Positions 8,901 through 17,025 of a DNA stretch of 64,000 nucleotides are shown in pieces. The DNA is from Cryomorphaceae bacterium 1068 (GTDB lineage: Bacteria > Bacteroidota > Bacteroidia > Flavobacteriales_D > Cryomorphaceae): contig JAPVXR010000003.1 of NCBI GenBank assembly GCA_027214385.1, positions 1 to 64,000 of the forward strand, given 5' to 3'. The notes below the pieces were generated by a model. That model was not told the DNA's origin, ran no database searches, and was given only the letters and a program-made list of their open reading frames with translations. Within the stretch, counting starts at the first letter, position 1. Every line of letters starts with the position of its first letter. Made by a program: the position numbers and the translations under genes.

Positions 8901-9983
8901 TTGCGAATAGAAGTCAAAGACACAGGCCACGGTATCCCCGCTGAGCGTCTTCAAAAGATCTTTGATCGATTTTATCAGGTGGATGACAGTTTTACGAAAG
9001 AAAAAGAAGGAACAGGGATCGGTCTCGCACTTACTAAGGAGCTGGTTGATATAATGATTGGTGAAATTTTTGTGGAAAGTGAAATAGGCCAAGGGACCTT
9101 TTTTAAAGTCATCATTCCGCTGGAAGAAATCATTCCTTCAAAGCGAGAGACCGAAGCGGACTATTCTTTTCATGAGCATGATTTTAAAGGTTCGGCGAGA
9201 TCTCCTGAACCGGATCAATCCATTGCTCATAAAACCGTCCTTATCATTGAAGATCATATTGACATGCGTGACTTTATCCGTCAGCAACTTGAAGATGAGT
9301 ACCAAATCATAGAAGCCTTTAATGGTCAAGATGGCCTCGAAAAAGCCAATAAGCAGACCCCTGATCTTATCATAACAGATCTGATGATGCCTCAAATAGA
9401 TGGAATCACATTATGTAAGGAACTTAAATTAAACATTCATACCAGCCACATTCCTGTCATTATGCTCACGGCAAAAGCGGGCATAGAGAATAAAATTGAA
9501 GGCCTCGAAACGGGTGCCGACGACTATTTAACAAAGCCTTTTAACACCTTGGAATTGCAGGTAAGGGTCAAGAACCTTATTCAACAGCGTGAGAACTTGA
9601 GAGATCTGTTTACCAAGAGCAACTTCGTGCATCCCAAAGAGGTGACCGTGAATTCCATGGATGAGCAGTTCTTGCAGAAAACACTCGACCTCTTTGAAGA
9701 AAAATACGCTGACTCCGATTTCGGTATTGCCGAAATGCAAGAATCACTTGCCATGAGCAAAGCACAATTGCACAGAAAGTTTAAAGCGATCACTTCACAG
9801 ACACCAGGCGAACTATTGCGAAACTTCCGATTGAAACGGGCCGCCCAAATTCTGGAACAGGATGGCGAAAATGTTACTCAAGTGGCCTATGCCGTCGGCT
9901 TTAATAACCTATCCTATTTCGCTAAGTGCTTTAAATCTCTTTTCGGTGTTACGCCGTCTGCTTACGCTAAAAAAACGAAGTGA
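5961..9983 (+). CDS. Hybrid two-component system sensor/regulator (HTCS)
   Basis: This 1340-aa one-protein signalling chain begins with a signal peptide (residues 1-22, ending MMAQ). A periplasmic Reg_prop beta-propeller of about 680 residues and a Y_Y_Y domain (~680-755) follow. One membrane helix lies at ~762-782. The cytoplasmic part has a HisKA domain with phospho-acceptor in ISHEFRTPLTLI (~840), an HATPase with NLLSNAFKFT, DTGHGIP and GTGIGLALT, a receiver with the phospho-Asp in ITDLMMPQIDG (~1140) and the Lys in LTKPF (~1191), and a C-terminal AraC helix-turn-helix (~1243-1340). All key residues are present. Such proteins normally sense glycan fragments and switch on a linked SusCD locus, but no SusC/SusD gene lies in this window. 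Confidence 0.95.
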   Translation: MEVRWLCLSFWCFLSAALSMMAQNDVPLDTESKKSESGLPFIEYYSPERYDALTQNWGAVQDSLGMLYFANGGGVLIYNGVTWELIELPNKTHTKCIAIDNKSRVYVGAFGEFGFIEPDELGQFQYVSLSDSLQESDRDFSTIWTVLAADDGIYFRSTEAIFRWDNEKLKVWKSEENEFRFSFVVRGKFYVMHNSQGMMSMGNDDLELIPNGEFYVKKGVTVMLPYPPNKLLVGTLKGFYIHDENEIVPFYNEVEDYLVESFPYGGIVLNDGTFAIATLNAGLVVIDNEGKLKLLLNDNEYLGSLEVYNLFQDKSGILWASLGKGIAKIEYPSPFTCFEHLNGNFRAFALTRYKGKLYAGTDIGLFVLETDKSGKAQFEGVLDMNKRIWDLHVFEDRLMVGGTGGIYEIKDNEVSRIPTENISKFRRSPLDDNRIFLTMARGFESIYFKEGEWIREGPVADIDVDTYTVLVDSSGNIWLETSEDWLWRVRFENRGEARDLENPILKKYGLENGLSVERTQLLMVNGVIYSTPHEAGKTSFSYDPGTDRFAEDTLLQALFFNKPGPIRLNHVDTLENVLFTTFDDDGFSNNYIAWKQADNQYEVEELHEHRIAGQDQIAAFVDLEDSVIWYGGNDGVYRHDLKQKKIDNNGGLALINKVLYDTDSLLISGPYQRTSISLPHSNKMLRVAYSSTGYYDENSHLYQYQLEGFEDSWSAWTVETQKDYTNLSEGNYTFRVRSKDIFGQVSAGSNFAFVILPPWHRTWWAYLLYILLAIVVFVSLNYWRTRQLRQKNLDLEAIVLDRTEAMVVKNAELEEKTEKLRAQTDQLKELDRMKTRLFANISHEFRTPLTLIKGPIELAERSPEKPMPPENVKMVRRNANRLLKLVNQLLDLSKIDAGGLKLEPTEGNTFKCLRAAASSFSSHAAQRNMDYQIRIPSTTLWASFDRDKLEKVAYNLLSNAFKFTSDNGTVVFSASYAGGQLRIEVKDTGHGIPAERLQKIFDRFYQVDDSFTKEKEGTGIGLALTKELVDIMIGEIFVESEIGQGTFFKVIIPLEEIIPSKRETEADYSFHEHDFKGSARSPEPDQSIAHKTVLIIEDHIDMRDFIRQQLEDEYQIIEAFNGQDGLEKANKQTPDLIITDLMMPQIDGITLCKELKLNIHTSHIPVIMLTAKAGIENKIEGLETGADDYLTKPFNTLELQVRVKNLIQQRENLRDLFTKSNFVHPKEVTVNSMDEQFLQKTLDLFEEKYADSDFGIAEMQESLAMSKAQLHRKFKAITSQTPGELLRNFRLKRAAQILEQDGENVTQVAYAVGFNNLSYFAKCFKSLFGVTPSAYAKKTK

Positions 9984-10221
9984 ATCATTGGTGAAATCAA
10001 CCTTTCCCGCTTCTTGTTTTCATAATATGCTCGGATTGAGACTCCTGTGTCAGGAAATGATACTCCGCTATTAGCGCGTCCAATGGGCTCCAAATACTTT
10101 TGATTCATGGCCTGATAAGATCGCATATTGATGTTGTTGGTTGCCATTAAGCCTTTTTCATTGAACCCGCGGCGCTACCTCAACCAAAAAAAAATGGTAT
10201 TGCCGCTTAAAACCAATACCC

Positions 10222-11982
10222 ATGAAAACTACAAACCTTTTCACGAGGGCAACAAAGCCCATCTTAATGCTAGTTGCTGCATTTTTGGCAGCCTTTACGG
10301 CCAAAGTTGATGCTCAAACCATCGATATCGGGCCTAATCAGTACGCGTTTCAGTTTACACAAAATCCCAATTTCGGATTGTTCTTCAATTCAACCAATAG
10401 TCAGTATGAGTTTCGGAATGGAAGTGCTATTCCCGTATTTTCATTCAATGCCAACAATGGCGACTTAACGACCAACCTACAATTTGCTTCGGGCAGTGAT
10501 TACTTGGTAGGCAATAATACCTATGCCTTTAGGTCGGCGGCCAATCCCAACTACGGTCTGTTTTTTAACAGCAGCAATCTGCGGTACGAATTCAGAGGTT
10601 CCACGGGAAATTCATTGTTTCAAGTTGATGCCTCCAACGGAAATGTCGAAACCTCCGGAACAATAAATGCATTCGGTGGCTCTTCAACCGAGTGGAACCA
10701 AGCACACGATTGGGGAGATCATGCCGCTGAAGGCTACATAAATGCTGAGAGCGATCCGAAGATATCCGAAGATCTTGAAAACTTGGATGTTCCATTTTGG
10801 AATGGGAGTGAGCTCAGGTCATCGGCTATTACAGCGGGCACTTCAACTGCTCGCGTGACCGGTTCTCCCGGCAATTTCGCTATACCGGGAGCACCCGAAG
10901 GGAGCACTGGAAATCTTTTCATTTTGGAAAATCCGGGAGTTGCTCCGGGCACCATAGGATTAACCGGCGAGTCTCGTTTGGCTTTTTCGAAAGACGGTGT
11001 TGTGACGGGCAGAATTTCAACGGCTGGAAACGATATGAATTTCGCTGCAACTGACGGTGGTAACATATCCCTCAGAACAGGTGGCAACGACCGAATGACC
11101 ATACTCCCAAATGGCGATGTGGGGCTCGGACTTACTGATCCGAGCCATCGGTTGCATGTTAGCGGTACGGTAAGAGCGACCACCGGCTCATATGCCATTC
11201 GAGGAACTAAGACCGGAGATGGTACTTTCCCCGGTGTATGGGGCGAAACAGAATCTACTTCGGCCAATGCTTCCGGTGTACGTGGATTTGTAACCAGTAC
11301 TGCTCCGGGAGGAAACTCAGCAGGGGTTTATGGCCACAATTTTAGCACTACTTCTTTTGGAATCGGTGTCCGAGGAATTCAGGATGGTACTGGTTGGGGA
11401 GTTTACGGTGAATCCAATGGCGGAAGAGGAGTATACGGAAATTCCGAAGCGGGATCATCAACAGGTACTGCCTACGGTGTCTATGGTCGCGCTGCGGGTA
11501 GCGGTGGAACGCGCATCGGTGTATACGGAATAGCTTCGGGTGGCACTAGCAGCTGGGCAGGCTATTTCGCTGGAGCTACATATGTAAGCGGTGATCTTCG
11601 AGTAGGCACGCTCTCCGGTGCCACCGGCTACAAACTTTCCGTAAACGGAAAAGCCATTTGTACTGAAATGCGTGTACAACTTACGAGCAACTGGCCCGAC
11701 TATGTATTTGACGACAGTTACGACAGGCTTAGCCTCGATGAGCTCGAAGATTTCATCCAAACGGAAAAGCACCTTCCCAATATTCCATCTGCGAACGAAA
11801 TAGAAACCCAAGGTGGTGTGGACCTGGGCGAAATGCAAAGACTGACCATTGAAAAAGTGGAAGAACTCACTCTGTACTTACTTGAACTCAAAGAGAGTAA
11901 TGACGCCCTAAGCGCCAAGAGTGAAGACCTAAGTGCTGAAAACGAAGCTCTCCGTGCAAGAATCGAAGCACTTGAAAACTAA
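10222..11982 (+). CDS. Exported fibre-like repeat protein with C-terminal coiled coil
   Basis: The 586-aa product has a signal peptide (about 1-32, ending KVDAQ). Two related blocks follow (NPNFGLFFNS...YEFR and NPNYGLFFNS...YEFR). After a DRMTILPNGDVGLGL segment there is a run of YG-centred repeats (GVYGHN, GVYGES, GVYGNS, GVYGRA, GVYGIA; ~350-450), a pattern common in trimeric fibres. The end (~480-560) is the conserved module with LSVNGKAICTEM, a LDELEDFIQTEKHLPNIPSA segment and LGEMQRLTIEKVEELTLYL. It closes with a heptad-rich coiled coil. In Bacteroidota this module occurs on many exported fibre proteins and resembles phage tail-fibre chaperone ends. It precedes the metalloprotease gene by seven bases and is probably co-transcribed with it. 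Confidence 0.75.
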   Translation: MKTTNLFTRATKPILMLVAAFLAAFTAKVDAQTIDIGPNQYAFQFTQNPNFGLFFNSTNSQYEFRNGSAIPVFSFNANNGDLTTNLQFASGSDYLVGNNTYAFRSAANPNYGLFFNSSNLRYEFRGSTGNSLFQVDASNGNVETSGTINAFGGSSTEWNQAHDWGDHAAEGYINAESDPKISEDLENLDVPFWNGSELRSSAITAGTSTARVTGSPGNFAIPGAPEGSTGNLFILENPGVAPGTIGLTGESRLAFSKDGVVTGRISTAGNDMNFAATDGGNISLRTGGNDRMTILPNGDVGLGLTDPSHRLHVSGTVRATTGSYAIRGTKTGDGTFPGVWGETESTSANASGVRGFVTSTAPGGNSAGVYGHNFSTTSFGIGVRGIQDGTGWGVYGESNGGRGVYGNSEAGSSTGTAYGVYGRAAGSGGTRIGVYGIASGGTSSWAGYFAGATYVSGDLRVGTLSGATGYKLSVNGKAICTEMRVQLTSNWPDYVFDDSYDRLSLDELEDFIQTEKHLPNIPSANEIETQGGVDLGEMQRLTIEKVEELTLYLLELKESNDALSAKSEDLSAENEALRARIEALEN

Positions 11983-11989
11983 TCGAGCC

Positions 11990-13813
11990 ATGAAGACACA
12001 AAATATAAATCACCGCATAAGGGCCGGTAGCTTTGTACTAACTGCTCTGATATGCTTACTGACTGTTTTTACCTCACAGGCACAGGATCTAATTGTCCAC
12101 TTGGGCTATACCCCTCCGCTTGATCAGAAGCAGCAGAAATACTTGAGAACGATTACCGAGAATCCGATCAATGAACGCGTGACTTTTGTAGAAATAAACA
12201 TGGAGGCGCTGAAGGGAGAACGACTCACTTTAAACCTCAGTAATGCGCAAAAGTATGAAGTGAATAAAGTCGAACGTGGGCAAAACATGCGGTCAATCAC
12301 ATCTTGGTGCGGTCAAATCGTTGACTACGAAAATGGTGGAGGAGATGTAAATATGGTTAGGGTTGGAGAGGAGCTCGTAGGTCACTTCACTGTAGATGAT
12401 ATGATTTATGCCGTGACACATATTGGTGAAGGGCTGCACGTATTGTACGAAGTCAATTCTACCAAAGCACCCGCTGAAGATTGTAATATACACGACATTA
12501 GCCCTACGGGTATAAAAGAAAAGCCATACGAGATCACTGAACCCGATTATGTAAATAACCTATCAGAGCAGAAACTCAGTGGCGACTGCCGCATCAGAGT
12601 ACTGGTTGGTTTTACACCCACAGCAGAGGCTGGGTGGACGAGCATTATTGGGCAGATCAATAACCTAATTAATGTTGCCAATACAGCCTTTGACTATGGT
12701 AATGTGAACTTCAACATAGAATTGGCCCATGCATACCGCGTTAATTACACGGCTATTGCAGATCGTAATTTCGACCTAACCCTGTGGCAAGGAACCAGTG
12801 ATGGGTTTATGGACGAGGTCCACTTCTTGCGTGGGTTATGGCGAGCCGACCAATGTGCCCTGATTGTTGCGGGCGATGGAGGTATAGCTACATTGAGCGT
12901 AGCTTATGAAAATCAATTTTCCGTAACAGGCACAGGCAATTTCAATGTCTTCACTTTTCACCACGAACTCGGTCACAACATGCTGTGTACGCATGACATA
13001 TTCAATACTTCACAGCCTGGTGATACACCCTACGCAGGATACGGTGATCCATTTGGCTGCTTCCGAACGGTAATGGCTTATCCGGAAGCCTGTTTCGCAG
13101 GGGACTGTGGCAGGGTGAATGTTTTCAGTAGCTCATTTGGGACTTATTCCTGTGGTGGTTCTGATCTTATAATAGGAAGTAACGACTTTCGAAACAGAGA
13201 CCGATTGGTATTGTCTCGCCCTTTTGTAATCAACCATCAGGTTTCTCCGACTGATGCCGTCTACATCGGAAATTATGCGGCTACAGCAAATGAAGCCATT
13301 CATATGGCATCAAACTTCAGCTTTACCTATTCGGGATTTCTATCCAACACTTTTACATTCTTTGACGGTTCAGAAGGGAGTTTTCGGGCTACAGATGTAG
13401 TGGCCATGGGCCCCGGATTTAGAGCAAATGAAGGAGCCTTTTTTGAAGCGTATCTCGATAATTGTCCCCAATTACTGGCGCCGGGGATGGGGGAAGATTC
13501 AGGCACCGAAACAGAATCAACTGCTACTATCGATGACAACTCTCAGTTTGGTGCCAAGGATGTAAAGGTTTTTCCCAACCCTTTCAATCAGCGTGTTACT
13601 ATCGAATTTTCAACGCTTGAATATGATCGGGTAAGCATCGAAATGTATGATATGATGGGACAGAAAGTAATGCAGGCACTCGACAATCCTAACCTTGCAC
13701 CGGGTATGCACCTAATAGAGATAAACACAGCCGACTTACCAAGTGGTGTTTATTCCATAGCCTTGGATTCCAACGGAAACCGCACGGTAACAAAGGTCGT
13801 CAAAAACAGGTGA
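11990..13813 (+). CDS. Secreted metzincin metalloprotease with T9SS sorting domain
   Basis: The 607-aa protein has a signal peptide (~1-33, ending TSQAQ). The start ATG 11990 is chosen over one at 11933 because the latter lies inside the upstream gene and would mask the signal. The zinc motif HELGHNMLCTHD (H325, E326, H329, H335) is a full HEXXHXXXXXHD signature of the reprolysin/M12B-like metzincins, and a possible Met-turn, TVMAYPE, follows about 30 residues later. Residues ~525-607 form a Por-type sorting domain (VFPNPFN start, then MYDMMGQKV, LPSGVYSI). The mature enzyme should be exported through T9SS to the surface or medium. The conserved N-terminal part before the zinc site likely acts as a propeptide. 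Confidence 0.9.
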   Translation: MKTQNINHRIRAGSFVLTALICLLTVFTSQAQDLIVHLGYTPPLDQKQQKYLRTITENPINERVTFVEINMEALKGERLTLNLSNAQKYEVNKVERGQNMRSITSWCGQIVDYENGGGDVNMVRVGEELVGHFTVDDMIYAVTHIGEGLHVLYEVNSTKAPAEDCNIHDISPTGIKEKPYEITEPDYVNNLSEQKLSGDCRIRVLVGFTPTAEAGWTSIIGQINNLINVANTAFDYGNVNFNIELAHAYRVNYTAIADRNFDLTLWQGTSDGFMDEVHFLRGLWRADQCALIVAGDGGIATLSVAYENQFSVTGTGNFNVFTFHHELGHNMLCTHDIFNTSQPGDTPYAGYGDPFGCFRTVMAYPEACFAGDCGRVNVFSSSFGTYSCGGSDLIIGSNDFRNRDRLVLSRPFVINHQVSPTDAVYIGNYAATANEAIHMASNFSFTYSGFLSNTFTFFDGSEGSFRATDVVAMGPGFRANEGAFFEAYLDNCPQLLAPGMGEDSGTETESTATIDDNSQFGAKDVKVFPNPFNQRVTIEFSTLEYDRVSIEMYDMMGQKVMQALDNPNLAPGMHLIEINTADLPSGVYSIALDSNGNRTVTKVVKNR

Positions 13814-13845
13814 GCCAATTCACTCAACAACCATTAAATCTACGA

Positions 13846-13879
13846 GGGGTATGCCACGACGGCACCCCCTTTTTTATTG
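13846..13879 (+). terminator. Rho-independent terminator after the protease gene
   Basis: A GC-rich hairpin pairs GGGG..GCC with GGC.CCCC and contains a small internal bulge. A run of seven T follows. It lies 33 bases after the protease stop codon and should end the fibre-protein/protease transcript. Confidence 0.7.
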
Positions 13880-14114
13880 GCATTGCCTGATACATCTTTA
13901 AAAATTCTCCCCTAGCACCTGCGGTTCGATTTCTGAAAGACTAACAAAATTCGAGAAGATGTATGTCGGCAAAGTATATTACCGAGACGTTTTTTTAGGT
14001 TTCTTTGATGAAAGACATCTAAGAAGTAAAGAGTCATCAATAAGGTTAGAAACCAATTTGGTGTAACGCTTAATCTTTAACTTGTGTTAAGCCTGTCCCT
14101 TTGCGGACATTAAA
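13880..14114. other. Intergenic, one 35-codon ORF
   Basis: The only coding signal is a 35-codon frame at 13959-14066 (+), encoding a basic, aromatic peptide beginning MYVGKVYYRD. It has protein-like composition but no recognised family. The rest of the 301-bp gap from 13814 appears non-coding apart from the terminator. Confidence 0.25.
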
Positions 14115-14507
14115 ATGAAAAGGGCCCTATTCATATTATCATTCCTGTACTCCTTTTGTTCCATAGGACAGGATGAGACATGGGAAGAATTTACAGCAGA
14201 AGCTAGAGCGATTTCCGACAGTATTTGCTCAGTTCACCTCAGACTTGAATTTGATGAGAACTTAGGGCTATTTGGTTATGTCGACTCAACTGGATTTTTC
14301 GTGATAGAACCTCAATACTATTGTGCGACGGAATTTATTGAATGTATAGCACTGACCTCTGTAAAGAAAAAGTGCATGACTCATCGAGACAGTAACAAGA
14401 TAAAATGGTTCTATGTAAATAAGGAGAATGAGATTGTATTTCCGCCCAGAGCTGAGAATCGTACTCAGTGGAATAATAAAATAAAAACTCCCCCCAACGA
14501 TGAGTAA
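14115..14507 (+). CDS. Small exported WG-repeat-like protein
   Basis: The 130-aa product has a signal peptide (~1-18, ending CSIGQ). One segment reads LGLFGYVDSTGFFVIEPQYYCATEF (given here as its parts: GLFGYVDSTG, then FFVIEPQYY). This matches a single WG repeat, which normally reads G-Y-I-D-x-x-G-x-x-V-I-x-P-x-Y. The family usually has several tandem copies, so this is a minimal or shortened version. A second half-repeat, WFYVNKENEIVFPP, sits near the C-terminus. The function of such proteins is unknown beyond repeat-mediated binding. It is spaced 72 bp from the peptidase gene that follows. Confidence 0.55.
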   Translation: MKRALFILSFLYSFCSIGQDETWEEFTAEARAISDSICSVHLRLEFDENLGLFGYVDSTGFFVIEPQYYCATEFIECIALTSVKKKCMTHRDSNKIKWFYVNKENEIVFPPRAENRTQWNNKIKTPPNDE

Positions 14508-14579
14508 AAGGCATAGCTTCCTATCGTCAGTTAAGACACCAAGCACAGAGTGCTATGCCCAATGAAATAGATACCCCAA

Positions 14580-16088
14580 ATGAAATTGAAGACCTTAGTT
14601 ACAGTTCTAATTGGTTTGTGTTCCATTAATTCTCAAGCGCAGAATAATTGGCTATCCAAAAAAGAGATAATTGAAGACATTGAATTTCTGACACAAACTC
14701 TGAATGAAAAATCTTCCTATGTTTATTTAAATGGCTATGATTTCAATCCGGATTTTGCAGATTATTTAAAAGTCTTATCGGATTCCACCCGACTTGAAGA
14801 CTTTGGAGTATTTATTACCAACACCATAGCGAGAATAGGAGATAGACACTCTTCTTTAAATGGATTCAGAGGGTATGATTTAAACGAATCTCTGTTTTTG
14901 CCATTTATTTACGCACCTATAAAAGAGAGAGTTATTGTTTTGAATAAAAATCAAAATAAAGAGTTAGAAATACTGAATTTGAAATTCCCTTATCTCAAAA
15001 AAATTGATGGAATTGCTATTGACGATTTTCTACAAAAAACAAGACCCGAAAACATAAAAGCACCTGAAAAAACCCATTTCACATATGCTGTAAGAGATAT
15101 TCGGGATATTGAAAAGAATTATATACTTCTCAAAAAACCACTTCCGAAAGAAATAACATTGACACTTTCGGATGCTGCATTCGAGAATGACACTGTTTTA
15201 ACTGCTTTGATAATTGATAAATCAATGAGGCAAAGACCTTGGGATGAAAAATTTGAAGTAGATTATCTTTTTGTAAAAGACGAAGATTATAACAAGCCTG
15301 AAATCATCGAAAATCTCTTTGGTTTAGAAGAGGACATTGCATACATCAGGATTCCTGAAATGGTCAACAAAGACGAAGCCCCTCTGCTTTTTGACAGGGT
15401 CAATTCATTTATGCAATCAATCCAAAATGATAGCGAAGCCTTGATTATTGATGTAAGAGCCAATAGCGGAGGAACCCGAGATTTGCTGTATGAATTTGCA
15501 AAATATTTGATACATCCTGATTCTATTTATGTTGTAAACGCCACCAAACAAAGAGGTCCGCATCCATTACCAAAAGGTTACAAGAAGAGTTTACATAGCC
15601 GTTTTTTATTCCCTCTTTCCGAATTGGATAAAAGAGAACGAGAAAAAGCCACTAAATTTCTAAAAACCTTTCAACCAATCTATGCATTGGATGAAGAAAA
15701 ATACAGTGAGTACTATTTTGGGTTATTGAACGGTAAGAAGTTAACCAAACGAGCTTTCTACTACAACAAACCTGTTTACATTTTAGCCAACGAAAAGACT
15801 TTCAGTGCAGCATCTGTTTTTGTTTCTTCTTTTAAAGGCTTGCCAAACATCAAAATTGTCGGAGTCACAACAGACGGATCAAGCGGAAATAGCGATTGGG
15901 TTGATTTGCCTAACTCTAAGATATTCGGAAAATTAAGTACGATGGTTTCTTTTCAAAAGAATGGAAAAACCCTAGATGGCTACGGAACAGAACCCGACAT
16001 AAAAATTGAGAGAGATATCAATCAAGTGCTTTGGCAAGCGGATACACAACTTGAAGAATTAAGAGAATTAATACAAAAGGAAGAATAA
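14580..16088 (+). CDS. Exported S41-family serine peptidase
   Basis: A 502-aa protein with signal peptide (~1-20, ending NSQAQ). The C-terminal half is the tail-specific protease/tricorn-like S41 fold: a strand with DIAYIRIPEM (~258), the oxyanion-region motif IIDVRANSGG (~290-299), and TFSAAS (~407-412), which carries the candidate nucleophile Ser409. A GTEPDIKI-type segment closes the domain. No PDZ domain is recognisable between the N-terminal helical part (with the GDRHSSL motif, ~100) and the catalytic core. Such proteins degrade or trim periplasmic proteins; the target is unknown. Confidence 0.8.
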   Translation: MKLKTLVTVLIGLCSINSQAQNNWLSKKEIIEDIEFLTQTLNEKSSYVYLNGYDFNPDFADYLKVLSDSTRLEDFGVFITNTIARIGDRHSSLNGFRGYDLNESLFLPFIYAPIKERVIVLNKNQNKELEILNLKFPYLKKIDGIAIDDFLQKTRPENIKAPEKTHFTYAVRDIRDIEKNYILLKKPLPKEITLTLSDAAFENDTVLTALIIDKSMRQRPWDEKFEVDYLFVKDEDYNKPEIIENLFGLEEDIAYIRIPEMVNKDEAPLLFDRVNSFMQSIQNDSEALIIDVRANSGGTRDLLYEFAKYLIHPDSIYVVNATKQRGPHPLPKGYKKSLHSRFLFPLSELDKREREKATKFLKTFQPIYALDEEKYSEYYFGLLNGKKLTKRAFYYNKPVYILANEKTFSAASVFVSSFKGLPNIKIVGVTTDGSSGNSDWVDLPNSKIFGKLSTMVSFQKNGKTLDGYGTEPDIKIERDINQVLWQADTQLEELRELIQKEE

Positions 16089-16161
16089 AAACTGTGCTCG
16101 ACATATCCTAAGCTGCATTGAAGCATAGTGAAATCAAACCGATGAGCCTAATATCAAAAAC

Positions 16162-16947
16162 ATGAGGATACCATTAATAGCGACAATTTTTTTATCTCAG
16201 ATGGTCTACGCTCAGACTGATGCAACTGATGGCGAGGAATACGACTTTCAGATATACGATTACTTGGTGCAGTATGTCGATGAGAATGAAATTGATAAGA
16301 GTACTTATCTGGAGTTCACCAAGCCATTCTCTAAATGGGACACGAGGCCGGTTGATGTGAGTGAGACAAGGATAATGGGGGAGATTCAACAAAGCAGTAT
16401 TATCACCAATTACTTTTGGGGGTCATTCTCCAAGTATTATGGGTTGACGGTAGAAGAAGCTATGGCCTTGCCCAATACGTTTTTATCTGCCGCAAATTCA
16501 GAAAAGCATGAGGCCGTGGAATTTGCCAAAGAACATGAGGAAGATTTAAAGAAGCTCATCAAAGAAATCAAGAAATCACCTCACGAAGTAGTCCTGTCTC
16601 AGCAGTCATTGCAAAGAGTAGACTCGGTGTATTTCGAAAACGGTCAGTACTGGCAGTATTTCATTTCGAATAAGTCGCCGTTTCCAATGTCAAGTAGTCA
16701 AGAATACATCAAGAACTATGAATACACTAAATCTGCTATGAACATTCTTGAGCAAATGACTGATTTGAACTTGTACGCTATATACAGCAGAGATGGCTTA
16801 ATCTATTTGCTACGGGATGGATTGCTCGATAACTCATACGGATATCTATTTACTTCTGAAGAAATTGAAAAGGCTTCAAGTCATCTGTTTAAAATCATGT
16901 ACTTTGAACAGATAAATGATGATCTCTATTACTACATAGCCAATTAG
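16162..16947 (+). CDS. Exported hypothetical protein, 261 aa
   Basis: I do not recognise this protein. It has a short signal peptide (~1-17, ending MVYAQ), then an acidic helix-rich region with a basic helical stretch at ~130-145 (KKLIKEIKKS) and a tyrosine-rich C-terminus ending YYYIAN. There are no cysteines and no sorting domain. It should therefore stay in the periplasm or at a membrane. It lies 73 bp after the S41 peptidase gene on the same strand. Confidence 0.55.
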   Translation: MRIPLIATIFLSQMVYAQTDATDGEEYDFQIYDYLVQYVDENEIDKSTYLEFTKPFSKWDTRPVDVSETRIMGEIQQSSIITNYFWGSFSKYYGLTVEEAMALPNTFLSAANSEKHEAVEFAKEHEEDLKKLIKEIKKSPHEVVLSQQSLQRVDSVYFENGQYWQYFISNKSPFPMSSSQEYIKNYEYTKSAMNILEQMTDLNLYAIYSRDGLIYLLRDGLLDNSYGYLFTSEEIEKASSHLFKIMYFEQINDDLYYYIAN

Positions 16948-17025
16948 TCAAACCCAATATCATCCGGTGATTATGATGGCAGAGATCTGCATTATTCATT
17001 TGATTTTAAATACAATGCGACGACT

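Noticed and set aside
9962-10147. Minus-strand frame of 61 codons after the hybrid sensor gene
   Set aside because: Overlaps the 3' end of a certain gene and has no recognisable domain; probably a chance frame.
10734-11267. 177-codon antisense frame inside the fibre-like protein gene
   Set aside because: Its Pro/Ser-rich product mirrors the Gly/Thr repeats of the sense gene; typical shadow of a repetitive coding region.
10222-13813. Prophage tail region, because of the tail-fibre-like C-terminal module
   Set aside because: The protein has a Sec signal peptide and sits next to a T9SS protease; no capsid, portal, terminase or integrase gene is nearby.
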